NCBI RefSeq assembly: GCF_964355755.1
Contig: NC_092678.1
Coordinates: 25,710,365 to 25,774,364, forward strand
Direction: 5' to 3'
DNA from: Antedon mediterranea
Taxonomy: Eukaryota; Echinodermata; Crinoidea; Comatulida; Antedonidae
DNA length: 64,000 nucleotides
Shown here one piece after another: positions 19,962-31,377 of the stretch. The first letter of the stretch is position 1. Each line of letters opens with the position of its first letter. The notes under the pieces were generated by a model. The model searched no databases. It was not told the DNA's origin and saw only the letters and a program-made list of their open reading frames with translations. The translations under genes were made by a program, and so were the position numbers.

Positions 19962-22938
19962 GTAAGTATAGAATTGAAATATTGCTTATTATCCTTTGTT
20001 AGAGCATAATACTAATACCCCTTTCACATTGCTTATCGAGATTACAGAGTTTAAACATACCAGGGCACACAAAACACCGGTGTTGACCCTCAAAAGTGGG
20101 TGTGGAAACTCCGGAGTTTAAACATACCAGGGCACAAAAAACATGAAACACCGGTATTGACGCTCTGGTGTGGGGGTGTGGAAACTCTGGAGTTTAAACA
20201 TACCAGGGCACATAAAACACAAAAACACAAGTTGACACCATGATGCGAGTCTACTTTAAACTGCACAGTTTAAACATACCAGGGCACACAAAAACACAAA
20301 ACACCAGTGTTGATATCCCGCTGGGGGTGTGTGTGGAAACTCTTGCGTTTCCTAGGCGATTTGAAAGGGTATAACTAACCTTTTCCATTTCCAGATTTAT
20401 AGCAAGTTATAAATTTATTTTAAAAGCACCTCTGAAATGTACCACTCACTATCCTGCTATCATTTGTCACTACATAGTACGTTCCATGCATTATTGTTTG
20501 ATTTTTATCATGGAATACTAAAGGGGTGCAAGTGCTGACTGCAGTGAAAATAAAATATTTTTTATAAATTATTTTAAACCATTTAACATTCTCAATTCTG
20601 TTTGTCCATTTAGTATAGTTTCTGATTTTATATGATTTTAAGTAAGCACACACAAGTCCTTCATGATCAGATATTCCATCATATATTAGCAAGTGAAGAA
20701 AATTTGTCATTTTTTAATGCCCACACATTGTTAAATCTTAGTTTATAAAACCATATTGTTTTTATATTTTTTTCGAAGAGGAATATAGCGATATTCTACT
20801 ATTGGTGTTATTAGCATAATGGGTATCTGATTTGTACGAATGACATTAAACTTGTGATCTATGGTATTATATTACTATATTAACATATTTTGCTGATAAA
20901 TCTTCAATATAATAATGAGATGAAAGCTATAACACAAGCTGTAAGTCCATCATGTATTTATACTTGCTTAATGTCTATTTGCTATTTACTGTTAGTAAAT
21001 ATTGAGCTGGTTTTTGTAGGCTTATACCTGCATCAATGCAACCCACAGACTTGAACGTTGATATTTTAAGTTTACAAGACAGTTTGGTTTGAGGCATATA
21101 GAATTTATGAGGCTATAATTCTTCTGTTTTTTGAAAGCATATAGATTAATTTTATTCTTAATAAAAGTGGCAAGTGGTAGAATTATTGATTAACTTGCTG
21201 ATAATAATCTATAATGATATGTAGTTAGAGGAGGCGCAGTTGTTATGTTTTAAGTTATCGGCATATTTAGTATGCCAACTGTACGATGCCGCTATAAGGT
21301 CACATCTGGTATTTAGCCGTTTAGCGAAGATGAATTATAATTTATAAGAAATCTTAATGCTAACATTTATCTATTTCGTGCAACATGATTGGATACATTT
21401 TAGAAATTAAACGCCGTAATTTGCAGTTACAAAAGAAAATATTATTTTGAAAAATTCTTGTTACGTTAGTATAATTACTTGTATCATTATGGTGAGATTT
21501 TATTTATATTATTTTAAATATTAATATTTTAAATAATAATTTGAGTAATCATTTTAATGGTAGCCTCTATTCACTTCTTTAAAAGCTATCTCTATACACA
21601 TCTAGATATAAGTGTTGGTTTTTTTTAACATTAATTTGACAATTTCCCAAAAAACATCCATAATGTATTCGTCTATTAAAGCTCATTAGCCCAATAATTA
21701 CCATTGAAATTAAAACATTAACCCACTGAGCAAACAATAATGCAATTAATAATGTTTATTAATAACATTAATGTTTGTTTATTAGTCCTTCACATGCAAT
21801 AAATGTTAATAACTAATATTAATGTTATTTTAGTCCTTCACATGTTTTTTTCTCTCTTCTCCTTTCTTTACTGCACACCGAGTCCCGTTACGTTTGTCTG
21901 ACTAGGTCAGCATTTTGGGAAATGTGACGACGTCAGTGATTGTCGTCGTCGGAGACTGTAAATCCTCAATTGTGATAAATTACCGTTTTGGTGCTCCGTG
22001 TTGTGATGGTGGTTATTTGTTTGCATGCATGGCTGATTTCAGTGAACATTTCACCGATGCAAAGCTGCTTTAATAACCAATATGTGAGAGAAGTCAGAAT
22101 ATGTACATTATCCATCGCCGCGGTTTCTTTGACGTCATTCAAACGTCTGCTTGTTTTCATGCTAATTAACATCATCATACGTCATTATTATTTTCTATTT
22201 CTCCCACCAATATTTTTGATTTATTCATTTTATAAAACTAGTTTATTTTAAATTTTATGTCAAAATGAATTTAATGAAAATTTGTTTTTGTATAGCATGG
22301 ACCCTCCCATCATATTATCATAATATAATGTGTTGCCATCATTTTAATGTTTGGTGTCATTGTGGATCTATGAGCTAAAAATTAAAATAAACCCTTGATA
22401 TATATAAACCCTGTATAGTGTGCGTTATATTTAAATGTCTACAGTAGGTTGTTAATTAAGCAAGGCCAGGCATCAACCTTTTTTTTCACATTAAATATCA
22501 GTGTGTCAAAATTCATACAATTATTTATTATTCATAACTGTATATAATACTTGATTGGTTATAGGGTCAACTTTAATATTAATTTCTCAATTCAAATTAT
22601 TTTAGAATTTAAATTATATCACTTCTAGATAAAAATGTTTTAAGCCCCATTAAAATAATTAAGTTCCTTTAGAACGCATAATAAACACATGTAAGTGTTA
22701 AATGGCCATAAAACACATTTTAATTAATATCACAAATTAGAAAATTTAATTCTTATATTAAGTAATTAATTTGTAATTAACAAACAATTATATTTAATTA
22801 GGATGAGCAAATTACGACATCATCTTGTACCGGTGTACAGCTTTGAAGCCGAGGGAGAGGATTGGGAAACGGAGCTTTTAACTGAACACAAGGACAGTCA
22901 GCAGACAGACGGTACCACACCGCGGGTAAGAGCACATT
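19537..22938 (+). CDS. SMIM29: SMIM29-like small integral membrane protein
   Basis: Exon 1 (19537-19961) and exon 2 (22802-22925) join in phase 2 (AA|GTAAGT to TTAG|GATG). Exon 1 gives an apparent signal peptide (MKKIVLSLSLFVHFCLVIS), about 85 Ser/Thr-rich residues with N-glycosylation sequons NET and NVT, a basic stretch ending RRKKKR, and one membrane span (SILLIVLVILSGLFFIFAC). Exon 2 gives the cytoplasmic signature LRHHLVPVYSFEAEGEDWE, close to LRHHLLPMYSYDPAEELHE of human SMIM29 as I remember it. The vertebrate protein has a very short N-terminus, so the ectodomain here is unusual. Reading through the second donor stops at 22938. Human SMIM29 has further C-terminal residues, so a later exon may exist but was not found. 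Molecular function is unknown. Confidence 0.72.
20014..20372. mobile_element. Small TIR element with internal tandem repeats
   Basis: Ends ATACCCCTTTCACATTG and TTTGAAAGGGTAT are inverted relative to each other. Inside are four copies of a roughly 75-bp unit, each with AGTTTAAACATACCAGGGCA (starting near 20047, 20114, 20191 and 20268). Lies in the SMIM29-like intron. Confidence 0.7.
20373..22801. other. Rest of the SMIM29-like intron
   Basis: AT-rich, no exon seen. A degenerate duplication around TAATGTTTATTAATAACATT and TTAGTCCTTCACATG occurs at 21735-21850. Confidence 0.55.
22802..22925 (+). CDS. SMIM29: SMIM29-like exon 2: conserved cytoplasmic motif
   Basis: Acceptor TTAATTAG|GA, donor CGCGG|GTAAGA. 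Encodes MSKLRHHLVPVYSFEAEG to TDGTTPR. Confidence 0.75.
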
Positions 22939-22939
22939 G

Positions 22940-25375
22940 ATCATTTTAATCATTTATTTTTCTTTACGATAGTGAACAATTTCATGTTCTTTCTACAGTA
23001 TCTCTCCAGTACTTTTAAATTTGCTTCTTCCTATCTCCTTTATTTCCAAAGCATGTTATTAATCCTATCTAGTTAATTTAGCATTCAGATTCTGTTCAAG
23101 ATATATACTGTTTAGTATAGAATATGCTTTACAGAATATTACACCATACAAACTGTATACCTGTATAATACAGCAGTACAGCTTTAAATATTGACATACA
23201 ATATAACATCATTTTGATGTTATCCTCTGTAATCACTGTGAATTCTAGGTGGTCTTATCTTAATGTTTAACTGCTTTAATTTATGCAATTGACATACAAA
23301 ATAACATTTTATTTAAATTGTATTATTCAATAGCAACTTACTGTAGCTAAATATGGTTATTACACAACTGAAGACATCTGCATAGAGACTAATACGTAAT
23401 GGAGCCTATTACATTTCATAAATTCAAATTAAAGAAATTATTGTAAAAACATCCATATTTTATGAAGCAGAACATTCCAATTTGTTTCATATTTAAGTTC
23501 TTAGATTTTGGGAATAATTGCTATTGATTTTGTAATCCACATTGAGATTGAACAAAGATTCAGGAAAATACCTGGAAATTATTTTAACATTGTCATTAAA
23601 AGTCATAATTATGGTTAATGTGATAACAAGGAAATTAAAGTTGAGATCATAGGTCATCTAAAAATAAAGACTTTGTAAAATATATATTGAATGAATACTT
23701 ATAGTAAGTATCATATCGTATCATTTATTTCGTCAAATTTTAAAAACAGTACAAAGTAAGACATAAAACAGTACAAAAGTAAATCAATGAGGCAGGATTA
23801 CCTAAAAGTTATAAATAAAAATAACCATTTCAAGTCAATTTGTCATTTCTCTAATTTCCAAATATGCACAGCACAATTATTTGCTATTTACAAATGAACT
23901 ATTTCTATCTATTACTACTATCATTTGTTATTTAATAATTGAATATTATATATTTTAAGGCTACTATTGTTCGAGAAGCTCCGCAGTTGCGCCATCCTTC
24001 GACCTCGTCTTGCGCCGTGTGAAATACAAACAAGGATGCACCTGAACAATCGCAAAACTCTATCATTACTTAAGCAGCCGTATTGTTTATTTAGCCTATA
24101 ATGTCTGGGAAAATAAAGCATTATGAGTGAAAATTATGAGATCATTGAAGTATCTTCGCAAAGATACTGTGCTGCAGTCTGTTTGTGTGTTTGATCAGAA
24201 AATGTGCAATGAACAGTAAAAACTAGATGATCGGATTTTGTTCAATTGTGATATTCGTCAAAATATTCTTCCAATTGTCTGGCTGAATGTGCCTTCTGCT
24301 ATGGCATATATACTCTGTGCAAAATATCGTACAACAATATCGTGTTTGAGAACAGCTTGTAACGCTTGCTGCCATGCTGGCGGTTGTGAACTGATCGTTG
24401 TTAGATGTTCCATCATGCCGTTGCCATGGTGAGCGTGCGTTTTAATTACCTGTATCATAACCATGTGAGTCAGTATCCCAGAATGCTTTGTAATAATGTC
24501 TGTGATGTTTACTATTTGAACAGTCTTGTTTGAACAAATCAATGAGCAAGTGCTATACTTAAAAATCCTGTTGCTATATTAATAGCAGTAGGTGAAATAC
24601 TCTGCAAGAACATGTGTGTTAAGTATTGTACTTACAAATCCTGTTGCTAAGCCTATATTATTAAAGCAGTAGGTGAAATTACTGTACAAGAAGTACTGTA
24701 CTTAAAATCCTGTTGCTATATAAGCAGTAGATGAAATACTCTGCAAGAACATGTAATCTAGTAACTGTATTTAGAAATCCCTGTTGCTATATTAATAGCA
24801 GTAGGTGAAATTACTTAGCAAGAACATGTGTGCTAAGTACTGTACTTACAATCATGTTGCTATATTATTAAGCAGTAGGTGAAATTACTACAAGAATAAG
24901 TGTTATTTACTATATTATTTAAGTATGTTGTGAAACAAGTATGCACACTCTTTCAACGCCTGAGCATGATTATTCATGAAAGGGACGCTATAGAAATGTG
25001 GTATTATTATTACCAGTATGTTGGTATTATAAATATATGTTATTTTGCATTCCATGATAATATTATTATTTATTTATATTATAATCCTCACTAATTGTTA
25101 TATGTGTGTATAGTTGTGATGTAATTTAATAATAATATTTTATATTTTTATAACTTTAGTTTACTGCTATATGTAATTGAGATGTTGAAATAGAAACTGA
25201 AGAAGAAAAAAGTAATTACATAAACCTTCCCGCCCACTAATTTGGAAATATTAGAAAATCCTCCGACTGAACATAAATAATGTTTTTGAATTTTGCGGAG
25301 GTTAACGCAAATTATTTTTTTAAAAAATCCTGTTTTAAGAAATATTTTCAGCATAAGTTCAGCATTTATAGAAGT
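22940..25375. other. Intergenic or 3' region after the SMIM29-like gene
   Basis: No recognised exon. A possible last SMIM29 exon could lie here but none stood out. The 94-codon minus frame at 24258-24542 has no recognisable domain. Confidence 0.45.
24550..24900. repeat. Degenerate tandem repeat, about five copies
   Basis: Units of roughly 65-85 bp share AAGTACTGTACTTA, AATCCTGTTGCTAT, AGCAGTAGGTGAAAT and CAAGAACATGTG. Confidence 0.8.
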
Positions 25376-25382
25376 TAATCAT

Positions 25383-26308
25383 CATCATAACGTGTACATG
25401 TGTACATGCAGCTGATTAACATAATAACGTGAACATGTGTACATGTAGCTGATTAACATAATAATGTGTACATGTGTATATGTAGCTGATTAACATAATA
25501 ACGTGTACATGTGTACATGCAGCTGATTAACATAATAACGTGTACATGTGTGTACATGTAGCTGATTAACATAATAACCTGTACATGTGTACATGTAGCT
25601 GATTAACATAATAACGTGTACATGTGTACATGTAGCTGATTAACATAATAACGTGTACATGTGTATATGTAGCTGATTAACATAATAACGTGTACATGTG
25701 TACATGCAGCTGATTAACATAATAACGTGTACATGTGTACATGTAGCTGATTAACATAATAACGTGTACATGTGTACATGTAGCTGATTAACATAATAAC
25801 GTATACATGTGTACATGCAGCTGATTAACATAACGTGTACATGTGTACATGTAGCTGATTAACATAATAACGTGTACATGTGTACATGTAGCTGATTAAC
25901 ATAATAACGTGTACATGTGTACATGCAGCTGATTAACATAATAACGTGTACATGTGTACATGTAGCTGATTAACATAATAACGTGTACATGTGTACATGT
26001 AGCTGATTAACATAATAACGTGTACATGCAGCTGATTAACATAATAACGTGTACATGTGTACATGTAGCTGATTAACATAATAACGTGTACATGTGTATA
26101 TGTAGCTGATTAACATAATAACGTGTACATGTGTACATGCAGCTGATTAACATAATAACGTGTACATGTGTATATGTAGCTGATTAACATAATAACGTGT
26201 ACATGTGTACATGCAGCTGATTAACATAATAACGTGTACATGTGTATATGTAGCTGATTAACATAATAACGTGTACATGTGTACATGTAGCTGATTAACA
26301 TAATAACA
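25383..26308. repeat. 37-bp minisatellite, about 25 copies
   Basis: Near-identical units GTGTACATGTGTACATGTAG plus CTGATTAACATAATAAC. A few units are shortened. Variants alternate between GTAGCTG and GCAGCTG and between GTACATG and GTATATG. Each unit carries overlapping palindromes (TGTACA, ACATGT). Confidence 0.97.
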
Positions 26309-26689
26309 CATTATAAGTGTTGTATGTTGTATCTAAGCGGGTGTGAGATTGTTTTATGTTTCATGGGCGAGAGAAGCTGGTCAACATTCAAGACCCAAAA
26401 TAGTGTTCACCAAAAGATATTTGATAACCTAATGTTGTATTAGTAAGTGCTTTTAGTTTGATATTTTAACCAAATTTTATTTAATTACTTGTAATTATGT
26501 ATTTTATTTTACCTTGATAATTTGAATGCCCTGACATATAGGATCTATCACTATCTTACTCATTATGTGTTGAATTGTAAAGTGTTATTGTCAGTGTTGT
26601 TTGCCCGGTGATAATACACCGTTCAGTACAGTCTGTATCCTGGTGTACAATCTGCTAAATCATTTTTCGGATGAGATGTTTAGTTGGTT

Positions 26690-26800
26690 CCTCAAGACAA
26701 TAAATGTTCCCCCAGGGTTCACCCTCCCCAGGGTTCACCCTCCTCATGGTTCGCCCTCCCCATGGTTCACCCTTCCCATGGTTCACCCTTCCCTGATCAC
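26690..26800. repeat. 18-bp tandem repeat (GGTTCACCCTCCCCATGG type)
   Basis: Five diverged copies of GGTTCACCCT[TC]CCCATG. The open frames across it are repeat artefacts. Confidence 0.85.
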
Positions 26801-29800
26801 TACCAACGTATGTAGCATGTGTGTTCCCAATTGCCAGCATCTTTCACCATACTTATTGTGTGTAACCTCACTAGTGCAGTATATATTATAGGCCTACAGT
26901 AAATATGAACAGTATATTTGTTATTATTGTGCATAGATGGTATAGAAATATTATTTTTTAGTGCAATCATCAAAATGTATGCATGTGTATGAAATGAAAA
27001 CATAAACATTTAATTTGTTTTTATAACATTTATTTATTCCGAGAAAAATATTTTATGTTATGGAATATTGATATGATTAGCAAAATAAAATTCTGAAAAC
27101 TAGATATTAATATTCATATTTATACAGTACGAAATATAATGCTACGGATAAAGAAAAGGCAACAGCGAAAATATGGACATATTATAATTTATGAGCTAAT
27201 AATAAAACCACTAGAGTGAATCAACCCAGTTTTTACTCCAAAATACTATAGCGCCCTCTATTATTATTATTTCAATGTCTGAAAACTTTTCTCCGGCCGT
27301 CCGATCAACACATTTTTTAAGTCGTTTACGCATGTCCGGTCTAAAAAAGAAATACCCCTTGATTAATTAAACGTGATGGTTACTGACAAAGTCGTTGCTT
27401 AGTAACTGCACGCGAAAATTGTGCGTCAGGCGAGGTAAAAAGTTGCGCCAACTTAAGTAACGCACGCAATTTAAGCACGCGATTTTCTACTTATTTATTA
27501 TGTTGTTTATTTTATTGTTTATTTTAACATGATTTATTTTATAGTATGTGAATTATAAATATCGCAATTATTATTATCGGATCCGAAGTCGGAACGGGAG
27601 GTTAAAAGTAGGGTTGGTGTTAGACGTTCTCAGCCGCAATTTAATCGCCAATCACCTTACATCAATATAACCTTTAACCTCTATATGCACTTAAGCAGTT
27701 CTGCCTGCTGTGGGATAACCCACAGTTGATGTTTGTGTAAACCCGATGCATTCCGTGTAGACTGCTTGACAGCCGCGTAGGTAGACAATCCCGCAGCAAT
27801 TCAGGTAACTTATTTTTTTAATTTTTTATTTACCGTAATTTGTATGTGTATAGATAGGTAACTATGTAACTCTGTTAAGTTTGTTATGTGTGAACAGGTC
27901 TCAACAACATTTAGACAGATACATATCATATTTTGAGTGTTTATGCGTATTAACGTACGGTATACTTTACGCGCACGCACCGGTACTCGCGAAAACAGTT
28001 TGAAGGCGTACGACTTTAAAGCGTTAACATTACGGTATTTTTAACTTAAAGCTATATGCTCCTAATGTTTCTTTCATTTCCTAATGCGAATGTTTACATT
28101 CTCAAATCCCGACAACTTGCATTTTAAACATTGGGAAACGCAAAGATCGAAATGGTACCTTTATCATAATTAACCCGATGTTGATTATGTAATCTATTGT
28201 TTTGATAAAAACAATAAATATTTTCTTTTTAATTCCAAAGCTCTTGTTATTTATGTGAATCGTTTTTGGACTCGACGACGATTAAGACAACACTTGAAAA
28301 CCGCGACACACCTCATCACTAGACTATAGCTCAATTACTTCCGGTCATATTTCCTTAATTAAACACGTACAAATATCGTCTCGTTATCAATATAATAATT
28401 TACATGAACTTTATTAACAAAATAATAATTTTTCGAATAATAATAAATTGTTTGACGGGAGACGGTTAATAATTTGTCAATAAGCTCATTAGGCCCACTG
28501 ATTCGATGGTAACAATGGTTTTTGGGAAATAGTTTGGTTCGATCAATTTGTGGATGTACAAAGTTAAAACCAACAAAGAGCATCCGACCAGACAGTATGT
28601 TGTAACGTGATCGAAATCATCTTCACGTTCATAACCCAATGTTGACAATTTTCAAGGTAATGTGACTATATTCATTATTTTGTTGTTGGCGGGAGGTAAT
28701 GTTTGCTAAAATATCGTATTGGGTAACACTACAACGTCTCTCACTGTCTACGGTTAAATTCCAATCAAATCCAATTTTTCATTTTAATGAAGATAAAAAA
28801 AAAGAGTGAAACAACATTTTTGTGGAATTATTATGTCTACAATTTGAAAACGAGTTATGTCGCATTCTTCCGAACTTACGTCGTCCTCCTCAAATAAAAT
28901 CGTTGATATGGACAATTGAAAGTTATCGATCTTTATTTTTATTTAAGCGGACAGAATTATGTTTCCCTCTACACGAAATATTTCTTTAACTTAATTTATT
29001 AGTTCATATCTGTCATACACCTTGATATTGGAGAGACACAACGATATTATATTGACATTTTGCGTCTGAGATGATCAGTTGTAATCAAAATCGGTCTGCC
29101 GCCCTCTATAATTAAGAACAGCTCCAAATAATCACACATGGAAAATTAAGCAATTTCTCACTGATGAGCATTCATTATCTGCCGGTGATCGTCTGCCTAA
29201 AATGGCTGCTTGGTAACAAAGGTGAGTTAGTCTGAAATTGCATTCAAAAGTATTATATTTTATAAGTTATTTAATCTAATGGTCTTAAAAATATTGTACA
29301 GTGGCTAGAAATAGTGTAGGCCTATGCAATACCGACATACCTGAAAGATTAGGGCGGACTTTATAATTTCATTTACTATAAAGTTAAAAATGTTTGACAT
29401 GATAAACATTATGATTTAAATTGTCAAATTAAAATGAATTGATGTTGACTTGATTTTATAAATCTGACGCTATCAATATCATTGCAAAACGTTTGATGTG
29501 CATTTTGTGTTGTGCATGTTGAACTAGGCTCAGTGTCTTCGTCATTATCGCAGTGTGTTAGATTTCTGCCCATAAACGGACATGAATCGGTAAACACCAA
29601 CTTTTTTAATTAGTTACGTTAATTAACGAAAAGTAATATTTTAAAATCAAGATGTATTTTAATATCTAAGTAGTAGGCATACTCAGATTAAGTACGTACG
29701 GTACAAAATACTGTTCTCATGCTACAGTGAGGTAACGCGAAAAACCCTTTTTAACGCGGGCGCGTTTTCTGACGCGCAATGTACTTGCACCGGATTTCCG

Positions 29801-30709
29801 GGCGCATATATGCACGCGTACGCACATAAATAAAACTTCTCTTCATATGCCATGTGCGTTTGCTGTTTTATCGTGCGTGTTTTATCACAGTAATTATATT
29901 AATGCTTTATGTTTTTTCCTTAAAATTTGAAGGGAAAAATTATATTCGCGCAAAATAGAAGAATATTTAATGTTAATATAATGAAATCTTTATATATATT
30001 TTTGGCGATTTTGTGGCCTGTATGACATACCTGTGTTATTAATACATTGCAATGTGTACAACAACATACTATTGCGTTATGTCAGTGGAATGTCACCTAT
30101 GTTCATCGATTTAATCATTATATTACAAAAACCATCCCCTTATTAAAAGCTATATTGTTTTTAAGTTTCGTAATATAAGAAATTCTGAAACTATATAAGA
30201 ACTATATGAAAGTTTTAAGAGTGATAAGCACTGTGGTGGAGGATGACTTACAAGATGAGAATGAACGACGATGTATGACCATATTTGGAACTCGTCACTG
30301 GCAATGTCCCAGCTCGCGCATCTGTACGAAAGCCGAGCGATCAAACAAATTAAAAACTAATGGGACAACCCTTGTGTTGGGTCGACCAATCATCAAACTG
30401 ATTCATAACAGACAAGATGTATGGTTTAATATTACGACGTAGTCTGCTGCTGTCATTATACATTTAATTAAAAAGGTGAAGATAGTCAAATGATGACATC
30501 ATTATGCTATTAATAAAATATCTCGTAGTTGGATTCTTTAAAGGCCATACGACTCCAATCCAACATCTGGCACATTCGATGATTCGGTAACTCATTCGAC
30601 AGATCGCACGTTTGACTTCCAAAAACTTTTGTTTTTCGTGAGTGAAGTGACATAAAATGTTTTTCCCTACCTAGATAACTTTTACCCTTTTAAAATTTTC
30701 TTCACAGTT
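26800..30709. promoter_or_regulatory. Intergenic region upstream of filamin, with candidate non-coding first exon
   Basis: No protein-coding exon recognised. AAAATGGCTGCTTGGTAAC then AAAG|GTGAGT at 29202-29228 has a good donor, and TTTTCTTCACAG at 30698-30709 is a good acceptor ahead of the filamin ATG. A spliced 5' UTR is therefore plausible. No TATA box can be assigned. Confidence 0.3.
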
Positions 30710-30998
30710 GGTGAAAGCATCGCAAAGTGTAAAGTTACGCGATTCCAATTTACATCCACAGTTTCGACATTACCGGAAGTTTAGTAGATATTTTCTTTCC
30801 AGTCTCGCCAGCATCCCAGGTAGAACGCCGGTTTAAGACCAATTCCCGACCGTGAGTAATAGTAAAAAGTCTAGAAATAAGTATATAAAGATAAGTAAAT
30901 AAACTGCCTCCCACTACTTGCGGTTCGCATTTATTTACATCGTATTTAAATACACTACTTCCGTTCAACCGAGTGAGGGCCGCAATATAAAAGCCAGA

Positions 30999-31377
30999 AT
31001 GAGTTCTAACGGTGAACCATACGAGTATTGTGATTACCAAGACGAGATAGTCGAACAGAAACGTGAATTGGAAGAGGACGAAGAAATGCCTCTTGCGGAG
31101 AAAGATCTGGCTGATGATGCCCCTTGGAAGAAAATCCAACAGAATACGTTTACAAGATGGTGTAATGAGCATTTAAAAGTCGCAAATAAGCATATAGGAT
31201 CGTTAGACACCGATTTATGCGATGGCCTACGGTTGATTTCGCTGGTTGAGGTACTGTCGCAGAAGCGAGTTGGCCGCTTCAACAAACGCCCCACATTTCG
31301 CACCATGAAGCTAGAGAATGTCACGGTTGTCATGTCATTTTTGGAATTGAAGGAAAACATCAAAATTGTAAATATCG
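30999..31377 (+). CDS. Filamin exon 1: N-terminus and CH1
   Basis: ATG chosen at [16 protein letters not shown]. The frame is open 27 codons further upstream, but that part is not filamin-like. Contains CH1 through ENIKIVNI. The donor is ATCG|GTAAGT, phase 1. Confidence 0.93.

Noticed and set aside
24258-24542. 94-codon minus-strand frame
   Set aside because: No recognisable domain, no clear splice context, and partly overlapped by an equally plausible plus-strand frame.
25383-26308. CRISPR-like regular array
   Set aside because: The whole 37-bp unit is repeated with no unique spacers, and the sequence is a eukaryotic minisatellite.
30206-30442. 78-codon plus-strand frame upstream of filamin
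   Set aside because: No similarity recognised, and an overlapping minus-strand frame is equally open.
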